Positions 11,444 to 24,449 of a stretch of DNA of 64,000 nt are shown here, piece by piece; position 1 is the stretch's first letter, and each line of letters begins with the position of its first letter. Made by a program: the position numbers and the translations under genes. The notes beneath the pieces are model-generated. The model ran no database searches, was not told the origin of the DNA, and was given only the letters and a program-made list of their open reading frames with translations. The stretch lies in contig NC_092572.1 in NCBI RefSeq assembly GCF_037975245.1, forward strand, positions 16,312,269-16,376,268. Direction: 5' to 3'. This DNA is from Apostichopus japonicus (Eukaryota > Echinodermata > Holothuroidea > Aspidochirotida > Stichopodidae).

Positions 11444-11520
11444 CAAAATGGTGTAATTGGTTATTCCATTGTTCAGTAAGCGATTGGTTTGGATTGCATC
11501 GGTTCAAGTCCCAGGTGAGT
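11444..11520 (+). repeat. tRNA-like SINE head
   Basis: An A-box-like TGGTGTAATTGG and a B box CGGTTCAAGTCCC lie about 50 bp apart, as in tRNA-derived SINEs. It differs from the units of the upstream array. Confidence 0.45.
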
Positions 11521-11564
11521 ATTTGCAAAAGGAGTTCTGACAAGTGGATAAGGTGAATCCCGAA

Positions 11565-11790
11565 GGTGGGCGGCCCCCCTCCTGACAGGTGGGTAAGGTG
11601 AGTACCAAGGTGAGAGGTGAGAGGTGAGAGGGGGTGAAGGTGTGGACAAGGTGAGGTCGCCGCCCCCTCTCCCTGACAAGGTAAAGGCGCGGACAAGTGG
11701 AGATCGCCGCCACCCCTCCCCCTGACAAGGTTCACGCGCGGACAAGTGGAGTTTGCCGCCACCCCTCCCCCCTGACTAGGTAGTCGGGGG
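11565..11790. repeat. GC-rich minisatellite, about 48-bp unit
   Basis: At least three units contain GACAAG(G)TG(G)AG..CGCCGCC followed by a CCCCTCCCCCT tract (starting about 11648, 11692 and 11740), with a more diverged run before them. This makes long repetitive reading frames that should not be taken as protein. Confidence 0.7.
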
Positions 11791-11884
11791 GAGGAGGAGT
11801 AGTGGAGAAAATGTTTTACAAAAACGACAAGTCCAAACAGCAGGATCTTTAAATATTTGTAAAGCTTTAGAATCCAGAGGCCCA

Positions 11885-11960
11885 CCTAATGGTCTAGTGG
11901 CAAAGACTTTTGCTTTTGCATCTCAAGGTCCCTGGCTCAAACTCAACCTCTGCTTTTCCT
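11885..11960 (+). repeat. tRNA-like SINE head
   Basis: TAATGGTCTAGTGGCAAAGA resembles the D-arm half of a tRNA, and GGTCCCTGGCTCAAACTC about 35 bp later is a weak B box. A tRNA-derived SINE is likely. Confidence 0.35.
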
Positions 11961-12477
11961 TTTACAATACTCATGTAAAAGGAAGAAAAAAAAGGAAGAA
12001 AAAAGAGTGATACTTTGAAATAACTTCTTTTTTTTTAATGACAAATCAGTTCATGGACAGGATATACCTTCATCCCTCCCACCACAGTTAATACCCTTCA
12101 ACTACCTGTCCAGAAACAGGTTATCCCTCATCAAATTATTATGCAAATACTAATCAGCACATGCAATACATATTTCATAAACATAGAGATACCTGCATCT
12201 ACTATTGAGATGGTTGGGTGACAACAGACAGTTATTTTCTATAATGTTTCTATTATTTATAATATCAGCCTGGGGGCAGTTATTTAATGATACTAAGTAG
12301 TCACATGTACATATGGGATAAGCCTATGGCCTTTTTACTTCACACCAGGTGGCTATCCAATTCACACCAGTACATTCTTTTTGGACATTTTTTTTTAAAC
12401 ATTTGGAAGACCATTTCATCATGAGGGGAAAAAGAATTGATTTCTCCTAGATAAAAATAATAACCCCATCTTACTTT

Positions 12478-12560
12478 AGCCAGACAGGGCTTGAATCCAT
12501 AGGTTTGCTTGACGACAAGTTCCCAACAAAAAGGAGTTGGCCTTCCATGGCTGATTGATT
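12478..12560 (-). repeat. tRNA-like SINE fragment (minus strand)
   Basis: On the minus strand this reads a D-arm-like segment followed by GGATTCAAGCCCTG, a good B box. Further isolated B-box-like matches occur at about 14030, 14148 and 14580. Otherwise 11960-13480 is AT-rich sequence without a recognisable gene. Confidence 0.35.
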
Positions 12561-13484
12561 ATTCACTTTACAATACCATGGCACCCCTGCTACCATCAAT
12601 AAAATTTTCTTTAACTTTCATTTATTAACTAAACCTGATTTTGAATTAATTTTAAATAACTTAAATTTTACATTTTTGCCCTCAAGTTTGAAAAAGGAAA
12701 CGATACTACCATAGCACAAACAACATACATGTGGAAAGGTTGCTCCCTTTCATTGCTGTCTCAATCACACACCCCCCCGCTCCGACTACCACACCCCACC
12801 AAATTATATACACGAAGAGTGCATTATTGAAAGTTTCTTTAAATATAGCCTTTTCATGCAGTAAACCTGTGCTGCTGCAAACTGAAAATTCAATTAAAAG
12901 ATTCTCCCTCTTCACTTTCAACACTTTCATTTCTCCTTCTCTATCCTTCGCCTCACCACCCCCCCCCACCCCTGGTCCTTCCAACTATCATCCATAACTC
13001 CTGCCAATATCAAATTCAGTCACCTTAACATCCCCCCATAAAGTGTCAGTCAGTCAAGCACCACAATGTTTGTAGACCAAGAAATCAACACCCGAAACCC
13101 ATTTTTAAAACTCTAAAGCCCCATCAAATAAAGATGCTGTTTTTTTCTTCTTTTTCTCTAAACAAGATAAACACACAAACACCAAATCCAAAATATATAA
13201 AATTCCAATTCCCATTTTGAATATTCTTCAAATTTTGTTTGCCAAGCCACGTTAAAAAAGTGAGTGTTATTCTTTTTGGCCTTCCCCCATCTTTGTGTTT
13301 GCATTGCAACAAGGTGTAGTTTTCTATACTAAAAAAAAACAAATGAAATCAAATAAAACTTAAATAAAAGATGATTACAGCACATGCAGGAGAAGAGTGA
13401 GAGCCCTCCCAAATACTACCGGCTTATGTATACAAAAGACCTTTTTTCCGAAATCCTTTTTCCGACATCGTGGCAATTTGAGAG

Positions 13485-13783
13485 TTACTTTTCACCCCCG
13501 CTCCACCATCCACGCAGGAACCCACCCAGACCCCCCTGCGGGGACGATTTATTCTGTTCCAGTTTCTCGTCCAAGGAGGGTAACTCTATATGGTTCAGAG
13601 CCATGTCAAAGAAGAGCGGTTTGCACGGTGACGGCTTAAAGTCCAGTGGAAATGTGGTGAAGTTGGGCTTGGCGGCCAGGTCCGGCTGGTTGGCGTTGTA
13701 CCAGTCAAGCCATTCCGCCAGCGGTCGATTGTCCTTCAGACCGAGTTGCGCCATTCTTTTGCTGATGGAAGGTTCATTGGAAT
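13485..13783 (-). CDS. SRP68: SRP68, last coding exon
   Basis: This is the carboxyl end of the 68-kDa subunit of the signal recognition particle, the RNP that targets ribosomes to the ER. On the minus strand, after the acceptor CATTTTTCAG, it encodes about 99 residues ending in TAA. The segment KPSPCKPLFFDMALNHIEL, followed by PSLDEKLEQ and a Gly-rich end, matches the conserved SRP68 C-terminus (PCKPLFFD-ALNH, P-L-DKLEQ) that binds SRP72. The phase (one base carried over) fits the exon at 17064-17142. The true stop context is intact and there are no lesions. The antisense strand also has an open frame, which is a shadow. Identity is confident; whether the complete gene exists in this window is not. 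Confidence 0.88.
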
Positions 13784-14990
13784 CTGAAAAATGTACGCAG
13801 AGAGGTTCTTGGTAAGCCATGGTATTTTTTTTAAAGTATTCTTGGGTGGAGGGTATTTTCTATGGGTGAGGATAATCTGGAGGGTGGGGGAAGTCAATTC
13901 AATTAACTGTGAGAAACGTCATTGAATTAGGAACCACCTAAGGCCTATTCTCATCTTTGTAGTAAGTTTGTCACCTTGAGCTACGTGACAGTTCATAAGT
14001 AGGGGGGGGTATATTCGAGTGGAATTTGGGATTCGAATCCCTGAATAGAGAAAGTTTACAAAAACTTGTTAATTTGCAGTCATTTTTTGTTATTGCTGTC
14101 ACAAACAGAAATGGATACCCACTTTCTATTATTTGTAGATGACAGAGACTGGTTCAATCGCAGTCTACAAGGCCAGATAAACTCTTTATATTTTGGCTTT
14201 CAATTTCTTTATTCTGACAAATTTCGATAGTACAAAAAAACGGCAGTTTTGATCGGGCTTTTGATACTTCCTTGTGATCCCTGGACATCATACATTCAGC
14301 TACAAGCAAAAATAGCTATTGTCTGTCCTGTCCACCACAATAATCCTATTGTAATATTTTCAGACCCTAAGGGCTAATAGGTCTCTCCCCCCCACCCCCC
14401 CCCCCCCCAAAAAAAAGTGTGAAAAGGGATGGTGCTGCTTCCAACCGAATGAATCTTTTCACTCATTGTTTAACCAAAGAGAAAAATTTGGGAAAGAAAA
14501 CAACAGATTATTAATATAAAGGCCATATTTCTCTGAATCATTGTCTATGCTCTGATGGAATACATTTGTTCCAGTAGCAGGGTTCAATTCCCAGGTTCCA
14601 AATGGACACGGCAGTTTAATCTGCATTTTCCTGATGATCAGACCCAAAAGAGAACATCGATATGTCTCTCCACCGTTATCCCAAAGAAGAACCCTTTCAG
14701 AAACTCAAGGGTACTAAAGGGATTTCTTCCTTTTGAATTAACCAGGGTCCTACACAAAATTAACAGGGTAGTAACATGATGGTCTCTGCCTGATTCCCCC
14801 TCCCCCCACCCAATTCTTTTCTTAATTTTTTGGTATTCATCCTTTCATATATAGTCCATCTTGCATTTTGCCTTTTGAAAAACAAGAATCCTTAATCTTC
14901 ATCCAAAGCAGCAAAAAGTTTCTTTCCAAACACAGTAAATTGAATATTTTTATTATTATTATGATTATTATTATATTATTATTAAGTACA

Positions 14991-17058
14991 TGGTCAATTC
15001 CATGGTGACTCGCGTGACATTTTTACTCAAATTCCTCTCTATTTGATATCATTTAACAAATAAAGAAATTACCTGGGAGAAAAGCATTAATGTAGCAGTG
15101 AATGTATGCCTTAATGCTTACAACAGTAGAGAAAAAATATTTATACCTCAAGTATTGGGGGTGAAATTGGCGAAAAACTAAACGTGACTCGCGTGACAGT
15201 TACTATTAGCAAAAATCAGAATGCACACACAAATGTTCGATTTCTTATGTCTTATTAAAATTTTTCCAATCACTTTTTATAATCATACCGAAGTTGAAAA
15301 ATACCTCTACCTCAATTGCTATGCAACTTTGAAAAAAAGTTGTAACGCATGAAAATAACGATGAAGATGTATTGTGACTCGCGTGACAAGAAAACGTGAC
15401 TCGCGTGACAAGTTCACTTTTCGGATATTTCTAGACCAAATGCAGTAGTGAATTGAGGGTACAGATCTTGCATAGTGAAATATAACATTCATTGGTCTAG
15501 AAAGTGTCCAAAAGGTACTTCCCTTGGGAATGTCCAGATGATATTATGTCCTTGAGTTACCTTCATGACTGCAGACAGTAGGTAATATACTGTACAGGTA
15601 GTACAGTTGTTCAGGGAATATATTTTGTCAATTAATATTTATAACAATATTTAGTCTGTTGAAGTCACTCATTTGAAAGTTATAGAAGAAACAGATCTAT
15701 CAAAATGTGATTCAAATTACCATTCTCATTTGTCATATTTGAATAAACCAAAAGTGCAATATTTGAGAAGATACATTTGCTCATAGGATTTTGGGAATGA
15801 TTGAGCAGTTAAGACCTTAAGGTTGTCAAGTCATAGCACATGGCATTGCCAGATACAAATGTAGATTATGTTTTAGTATAATACAAAAAAATCAATGACA
15901 TGTGCTAACTTTCCAAATGTGGTGATAAAATAGGCATTATATTGCGAATAAAAATATTCATGATTTTAAATTCTGATATTTCAAATGAAATTATGATAAT
16001 TAGTTGCATTATGTGTGCCCATATTATTCAAGTTGCCTAATTAAAGGGGAATGCATATGATATTTTTAATCAGTGATTCATTCATCAAACTAGATAACAT
16101 CCCTGTAATTTTCACACAGTAAATAGGTAGAAACACTATCTTGATTTGACGTGACTCGCGTGACGTGACTCGCGTGACATTCATAAAGGGTGATTTTCTG
16201 CAAAATTTGAATATCTTCTGAAAAGGAAAATTCAGTAATCCTTTTGGTATCTATGTGAAGACTTGATATTCATTATTTTGGAGTAAAACTATTGTGCAGG
16301 CAAGGAGAAAAAAAGCAAAAACAGTCAATTTTGTGACTCCGTGACAGTAAATCGAGGGTGTTTACTGTTTTCTATTTACCACTGTTGTCTAATGCCTTGA
16401 TATCAAAATAAAATTGAAGCTATTAAGTGAGCACTATGCTATAGCAAATATAATTAGTCCAACACACAGTAAATAGGTAGAAACACTATCTTGATTTGAC
16501 GTGACTCGCGTGACGTGACTCGCGTGACATTCATAAAGGGTGATTTTCCGCAAAATTTGAATATCTTCTGGAAAGGAAAATTTAGTAATCCTTTTGGTAT
16601 CTATGTGAAGACTTGATATTCATTATTTGGGGTAAAACTATTGTGCAGGCAAGGAGAAAAAAAAAAAAAAAAGTAAATTTTGTGACTCGCGTGACAGTAA
16701 ATGGAGGGTGTTTTCAATTCACCACTATTGTCTAATGCCTTGATGTCGAAAAAAAAATTGAAGCTATTAAGTGAGCACTATGCTATAGCAAATATAATTA
16801 GTCCATAAAACTGATGATACCTATGATTACTATGTACAAATCTGCACAAAATGAAATTTCACTGTATTTTTCATAATTTAGTTACAACAGGAACCATTTG
16901 TTATAACTGACCCCATAATCAAACAAATGATGTTTCAGGGGTGAAAAAATTATTTTTAGTAACTACAAGTATTCTATTTATTGGAAACTCATACAATTTT
17001 AATGTACAATGATTTTAAATTTTTTGGTATGATGTTGACCTTATCATGGAATTGACCA
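14991..17058. mobile_element. intronic element with GTGACTCGCGTGAC motifs
   Basis: A 14-bp inverted repeat bounds the region: TGGTCAATTCCATG at 14991-15004 and its complement at 17045-17058. Inside, the 14-mer GTGACTCGCGTGAC occurs nine times in the same orientation (15005, 15184, 15374, 15396, 16151, 16165, 16501, 16515, 16682), with a one-base-deleted copy at 16333. A 350-bp tandem duplication lies within it. It fills most of the intron between the two SRP68 exons, and its right end stops 5 bp from the donor site. No ORF and no clear target duplication were found, and I do not recognise the family. Confidence 0.65.
16113..16806. repeat. 350-bp tandem duplication
   Basis: The segment starting CACACAGTAAATAGGTAGAA at 16113 recurs at 16463, with high identity through to about 16806. 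Each copy carries a close pair of the GTGACTCGCGTGAC motif and a third near its end. Confidence 0.9.
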
Positions 17059-17063
17059 CATAC

Positions 17064-17142
17064 CTAGAATGGAGGCCACCTGAGAAGAGTACTTCAAGCC
17101 GTTGATATCTTGTGCAAGAGTGTCCAATTCCTCTACCTCCAC
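17064..17142 (-). CDS. SRP68: SRP68, penultimate coding exon
   Basis: On the minus strand a 79-bp segment lies between an AG acceptor (ATTGATAG) and a GTATGT donor. It reads VEVEELDTLAQDINGLKYSS and then QVASIL, with one base left over. Joined to the exon at 13485-13783 this gives ..SIL-DSNEP.., in phase and in the order expected for SRP68, whose equivalent region ends in an AILDAN-like motif. Upstream SRP68 exons were not found: the next 4.8 kb is a LINE. Either they lie elsewhere, were missed as short exons, or this is a partial gene copy. Confidence 0.75.
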
Positions 17143-17208
17143 CTATTGATTAAATGAAACCAAAATCTAATCATGATGTCTTCCACATTAAGTTTTTAGG
17201 GAGTGTCA

Positions 17209-17335
17209 CTACCCGACAAGCCCTATAGGTTTTTTTAGTACACTTCCTTTCACAAGTTTTGTTTCTTTTCTCCTTCTATGTCATATGTCATACTTATGTT
17301 AAAATAGAATAAAAATCAATAAATGAAATGAAATA
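17209..17335 (+). repeat. LINE 3' tail fragment
   Basis: CTACCCGACAAGCCCTATAG followed by CACTTCCTTTCACA and a closing AAATG-type short repeat resembles the 3' ends at 10184 and 47240. It is a short, 5'-truncated + strand LINE copy adjacent to the SRP68 exon. Confidence 0.45.
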
Positions 17336-17770
17336 AAAGGAATTAGTTACCTTTTTTTTTAATTTGAGTTTTGTTTTTGTTGTTGTTGATATCAAAACAA
17401 AAGGAGTTTAACCCCTGGTCGACCTGGCGAGAGGTCCTACGGGGGATAATAAGTTTGTTTTTTATAGAATAGAAATTTTCTTTTTTTTCTTGGAGAGGTT
17501 GTCTATGTTCAGTCAAGGAATTGCTGGTAAATGAAGTCTTATATATTTACATAGGACAGGATAGCCATAATCATACCCGAGGTCAGAGTCGAAGAGTCAA
17601 TTAGGGAGGGATTTCTAAAGGAGAGGAATTTTTTAAGTACTGAGAATTGTGGAGACGGAGTGGTTTCTATTGTCTGGGTAGGGAGTGGTTGTGGTTTCTA
17701 TTGTTTGATAACAATATAATCTGTATATATAAGTATACTTGGGCCTAGACCCATTTAGGAAAGGATTTTT

Positions 17771-18442
17771 TTAATGGAATGAGACTTTAAGTAGTAAAAA
17801 TTGTGAATACAGAAAGGGTTTGGTTTTTGGGTAGTGAGTTGTTGCGACTTTGTATTTCAGGGGGAGGTCTTCAATCAAAGGGTCGTTCTCGAGGTTGTTT
17901 TTGTATAACTTGGTGTTGAATTCTTCAAGTCGGGTCAAAGTAGATTTTGTGTTTCCTGCACGGAGAACGTACAAAGTAGCAATATAGGTAGGGATTTTGA
18001 GTGCGAGTCGATAAGCTGTGGTGTGGATTCTGTTTAAAATTTGTTTATTGGGATTAGAGATGGTAAGCAGGGAGATTCTCCCGTAACTGAGAATCGGTTT
18101 TACTTTGGATTTATAGATTTGGATAATTGTTTTTGGAGGGAAGTTATATTTGTGTGAGAGGATTTGAATGGATTTAAGTTGGAACCAGCAGCGTCCTGCA
18201 GTTCTGTTACAAAGTAGATTAAACGATAATTTGCTATCGAAAGTGGTACCAAGGAAGGTTGCATTAGGAGTAGCAGTGATTGAGGTGTTGAAAAGATTAA
18301 TTTTGGAAATATGGTTATGGTATTTTGAGTTTATTATGGAGAAATTGGCTAGGTTAGATTTTGAGGGATATATTTTTGTTCTCCACATCAAGCACCAATT
18401 TTCGAGATGTGTAATTGCTCTTTTAATATTTAGTTCCGTCAT
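17771..18442 (-). pseudogene. LINE reverse transcriptase C-terminal part
   Basis: A 223-residue open stretch contains HLENWCLMWRTKIYPSKSNL and ATFLGTTFDSKLSF, which correspond to the region just after the FADD catalytic motif in Jockey-type RTs (W---W-L-IN--K, LG--D--L-W). The polymerase core upstream (18450-19600) is recognisable only in fragments with many stops. Confidence 0.75.
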
Positions 18443-20202
18443 ATAGATATTTTTACTGGTGCTCCAAATGGCTATGTCGTCAGGGTACTGACTATAGAAC
18501 TTTGCATTCAGATAGAGGGGGGATGTTCAAATCATTAACAAATAGGGTGCAGGGGAGGGGGCTGAGAACAGCGCCCTGTGGAGTACCTGCATCAAGTGGA
18601 ATAGGTTTTGATTGTTGGTTTTTGTAGCATATTTTGGCATTGCGCTCACTAAAGAAAGAGGAAAGAAGTCTGGTGTAATTGCAGGGGAGATTAAAGTTAA
18701 GTAGTTAAATTCTTATGCCGTTGTGCCAAGTTTTGTCGAACGCCTTTTCGGCATCAAGGAAGAGGGCAGTGGTATCATGTTTTTTTATGAAGCCGATGCG
18801 AATTTCTTTGGAAAGGTGGAAAGTTTGGTTTATTGTAGATTTGTGTGCGCGGAATTAGCCTGATTGATACGGGCAAAGTGATTAATTTGCTCAAGGTGGT
18901 TTCTGGTGCGGTTATCTATAATTCTTTTGAAAATCTTACCTAAGGCTGGTAGGAGACTAATTGGTTGATAGTTTTGAATTTTGGTGTGTCTTTACTTAGT
19001 TTCGGTATTAAAATCATTTTGGCGGATTTCCACAGGGTTGGGAAATGACCCAGTCTAAGGAGTTTGTTAAATAATGGGAAAATATGAGAGTTAATGAATA
19101 TCGGAGGCCGACGGAGGGGAATCTTTTAGCATTAGGTCATTTATGTTGTCAAGACCAGGGGAGGAGGCATTTTTGCATATTCAGTGGCACTATACCAATC
19201 ATTTATATCTATTTCTTTGAGTAGAGGGATGTTTTTGTTGAGACATCCTTAGAAGTTGGGGATAAAGCTGGTTGCATTACAGACAATTGTACGGTCTATT
19301 TTGTGTTGGAATCTGTTATCGTATGGAGGGCCATCTAAGATATTGAATATAGTTTTCAAGTATGATTCACTAAGCTTTATTTGGTCTTAAGTTTTTGTGA
19401 TGAGGTTACCTACTTTATCTCTAAGGCATTCGTCTGTATTACCTGTGTTTGGGTTGTAATGGGTTTATGATATTTTTTTTATTTTTCCAAAAGTGTTTTG
19501 GGTTTTTGTCATTAATGATTGAATCGCATTTGTTTTGGATTTGGTTTTGGTTGATCGCCGATATTTGTCTATTTATTTGTTTTTTAGGTTGGTTAATTTA
19601 GGTTCTTAGAGTTGGATCTGGGGAGATCATATAGGTCGACGTCTGCGTTATTTAGTGTAAGAATATTCCTATTTAGTTTTGGATTTCTGTTTTGTTTTTA
19701 ATGGGCAGTGTTGTTTGAAGGTATTAAAGATATGTTGGGCAATGCTGTCACAATATATGCCGATGTAATTTAGCTTGTTGTTGTGGTAATTGGCAATAGT
19801 GTTGTTTGTTATGATCCCTTTTTAAATGATGTCCAGTCTGTTTTATTGTAATTATACGTTAATTTGTTATTTTGGATGCGACTGAGGTTTATGTCTAGCT
19901 CAAAAAGGAGTGGAAAATGGTCACTGATTAGGTCATCTTCTAGGATTTGAATCAAATGAGTTTTAGTTGCAAGGTGGCTTGAGGTTATGGCGTAGTCAAG
20001 TAGTTCAGTATTATAGTTTATTGCGTTTATCCTAGTTTTCGTATTTTGGTTAGTTATTGTTAAGTTGTGTTTATCACATATTTCTAAGAGGGATATGCCT
20101 TTTTCAGATATTTTGGTGCTACCAAAAATGATGTGGTGGGCATTTAAATCTCCTAGTAGTATTGTATTTTTATTAGAACTTTTTTTGATTGTGGATATGG
20201 GC

Positions 20203-20535
20203 TCATTTGGGGACTATAATAGCTAATAATGTGGAGAGGTTTATTGTCTCTTTCGAGTACAATTTCAATTGTTTGGGATTGTTTGGGAGGAGGGTGGCTT
20301 TGAGGTTGTTTTTTTCAGCAATAAGTACTACTCCCATAGAGCGAGAGATATCGTGTCTGAAAGTTTGGTAACCAGGGATGCTAAGGGGGGAATTTTTATT
20401 TAGTTTAGTTTCGTTTAACGAAATGATATCCGGGGAGTGGTTGGCGAATATAGTAATTAGGAGGCTTAATTTTGGAAGGATACTGTTGATGTTTAGGTGG
20501 AGGAACTTGACCGAAGGAGGGAGTGTGCTTGTCAT
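20203..20535 (-). pseudogene. LINE endonuclease N-terminus
   Basis: The open stretch reads VKFLHLNINSILPKLSLL, then PDIISLNETKLN and GYQTFRHDISRSMGVVLIAE. These are the first two motifs of the AP endonuclease domain (an Asn in N-INSI, the catalytic Glu in NETK). The domain continues in broken frames toward 19700. Confidence 0.75.
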
Positions 20536-20606
20536 GTAGGTGATTGAGGAGGGCTAAATATTGAAGGATGGTGGAGACGTTCCATAATTACAGTTTCTGG
20601 GATATT

Positions 20607-21678
20607 TTAGTTTAGGTGTTTTAGTGCTAACACGGTGGCGTAACTGGCAAGGTCGTCAGATTTAATATCAATGTTGGCTTTTTGGAAGGTGTATTGTACT
20701 AATGCAATTACAAAGGTTGCGATATTAAGTTTTTTTTCAGTGACGATTTTATTTGTTATTTCAATTTTAGGAGTAAAATTGGTTACATTCGCGTAGGTTC
20801 TTTGTTCTTGTTGTTTGTTATTATTTTCAGTTTTAGCTTCTTTAAATTTTGGGCATCCTTTGTTAAGGGCGACATGAGTCCCTGAGCAATTGGCACATTT
20901 TGGGTTTTCTTTTGGTTTGGGACAGTCTTTAACTCTGTGGTTTTCGCCACATCTAAGACATCTGGTTTGATTTTTGCAAGTATGGTGGGTGTGTCCAAAA
21001 AGTTGACATTTGAAACATTGAGTGATTTGGGGGGGTTCGTGGTATTCTTCTGTTTGGTGTTTAGAGTATCCTAAGTAGAAACCTTGTTTGATTAGGGATT
21101 GTTGAGGCTCTTGTTCTTCAAACGTCATTTTTACTTTCCAAGTTGTATTGTTTGTGGCATGACTAATGAGTCTTTTAGTTTGTATTGGGGTGTATTCTTG
21201 GTCTTTGAGTTCTTGTTCAATATCTTTGATTTGAATTTCAGGGTTTATGCCACAGTCTACTATGGAGAAGTTTCTTTGTCATACTTTTTGGGGGATTCTT
21301 GGTTTGGGGTTGCCTAGTTTAGTCTTTTCAGGAGGATATTTGCAGATTTAGGGTCATGGGGGTGATTAGGATGTCGTTACTACGAAGACGGTTTATATTT
21401 GAGATCATGGCATTTGGTTTTTCTTCATTGATTAGTTTAGCAAGTGTTTATTGGGTCTTTTGATAGTTCTGGTAAGATTCCTGATACAATGATTGTTTGA
21501 GCGGACTTTTTGGTGGTTGGTTTGGAGTTAGGAGATGGGTTTATTTCAACGTAGATTGGACGTTGTCTTTTTCTGCTATTTTTGTACAGGGATCCAGTCA
21601 TTAATGTCTATGTCAAAATCGGAGAGGTTTAGGTTTTCGACTAGGGGGGCGGTTATAGGTGGGTAAGGGGTTGTCATA
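20607..21678 (-). pseudogene. LINE ORF1, gag-like with CCHC zinc knuckles
   Basis: The best-preserved part (20607-21128) contains three cysteine-rich knuckles in a row: CFKCQLFGHTHHTC, CLRCGENHRVKDC and CANCSGTHVALNKGC. This triple arrangement is typical of the nucleic-acid-binding ORF1 of Jockey-type LINEs. The amino half (21130-21678), starting MTTPYPPITAPL, is broken by several stops and frame changes. Confidence 0.75.
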
Positions 21679-22114
21679 TTGGCAAAACAGCCCCTCCCTA
21701 CGGGTTTTAAATGGCTTCTATACAATCAAATTGATCATAAACTTCACTTACCAGAAAGAATTAGTCTCCAGCCTAAGACGGCGGACGGAAAGAATAGGAA
21801 CTCCTTCTGAAGACACACACTATGAATCGAAAGTGTACTCGGCAGCGTTGTGTTGGTATCCAAGGACGCGTACGTTTTGTAAATGGCGAGTAAGTCATAG
21901 AGTGAAGGATGATGGGGTGGCGCTATGTCAAAAAGCTAACTGTTGACCAACATAATCCACAGAACCCTAAGGAAAGGAGAGGAATGCAAAATAAATTAGC
22001 CAGTTTTCTTCAAAGTAACTCTCGTACATTTAGCACAAAACATTAAACACTAATTAGCAACTAATTCCAACAAATTTTAGGTTGTGATTGAAACTTTACT
22101 GGTGGAAACAATTA

Positions 22115-22594
22115 AATATATATTACATTTTTATGAACCTTTCTTTCTTATGACTAACCTTGACTGTATAATGCAGCTTTCCAGCTTAGCTGGTGTTTTT
22201 CCATCAAATCAGCTCATCTTTGAGTTTTCTGATCTTGACAACAATCAACTGTCTTTTTAATTTACCACAATCCAGACCACACTAATTGGCAACTCTTTCC
22301 AACAATCTAAGGCAACAATCATCAATTTAAGACAACCAAATTACTAATTACTAAATAATATATTACATTTTTATGAACCTTTCTGTCTTATGACTAACAT
22401 TGACTGTATAATGCAGCTTTCCAGCTTAGCTGGTGTTTTTCCATCAAATCAGCTCATCTTTGAGTTTTCTGATCTTGACAACAATCAACTGTCTTTTTAA
22501 TTTACCACAACCCAAACCACACTAATAGGCAACTCTTTCCAACAATCTAAGGCAACAATCATCAATTTAAGACAACCAAATTACTAATTACAAA
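22115..22594. repeat. 240-bp tandem duplication
   Basis: The sequence from TATATTACATTTTTATGAAC at about 22119 recurs exactly 240 bp later with very few differences. Both copies contain CAGCTTTCCAGCTTAGCTGG and a CTGATCTTGACAACAATCAA segment that is shared with the flanks of the ABCC exon copies. Confidence 0.9.
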
Positions 22595-22599
22595 ATGAT

Positions 22600-24260
<1,661 letters not shown>

Positions 24261-24346
24261 AATGATCTTGACAACAATCAACTGTTGAGAGGACAAAACT
24301 GATGTTAATGATACTGGCTCACACTGATGTTTTCCTTGAATCTTAC

Positions 24347-24440
24347 TTTTTCTCCAATTTCTGTTAAATCACCTCCAGATAACACTTCCAGATCTCTCTG
24401 TAGAGGACAGGCTTGAAGGATCTTCTCGTATTTGGTGGAG
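24347..24440 (-). pseudogene. ABCC/MRP exon, partial copy 2
   Basis: About 94 bp nearly identical to the 3' half of the exon at 22975, encoding [20 protein letters not shown] and then [11 protein letters not shown]. This copy keeps the donor (GEK followed by GTAAGA), but sequence similarity ends upstream of STKYEK, so it lacks the 5' half. The downstream intronic flank (about 24258-24346) is duplicated from 22892-22974. Confidence 0.8.
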
Positions 24441-24449
24441 TTTATGATC

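Larger units (their letters stand above)
17353..21950 (-). mobile_element. decayed Jockey-like LINE (ORF1, EN, RT remnants)
   Basis: In minus-strand order it has a roughly 270-bp 5' leader, a gag-like ORF1 starting near 21678, an AP endonuclease N-terminus near 20535, reverse transcriptase remnants through 17771, a 3' UTR and an A-run at about 17353-17363. CCHC knuckles in ORF1 plus an APE-type endonuclease point to the Jockey/I group. Many frameshifts and stops mean it is immobile. It lies just upstream of the SRP68 exon, on the same strand. Confidence 0.8.

Noticed and set aside
11385-11885. 166-residue minus-strand open frame
   Set aside because: It is Pro/Ser/Gly-rich and created by the GC-rich minisatellite; several overlapping frames are equally open.
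13384-13815. 143-residue + strand open frame
   Set aside because: It is the antisense of the SRP68 terminal exon, which has family conservation; this frame does not.
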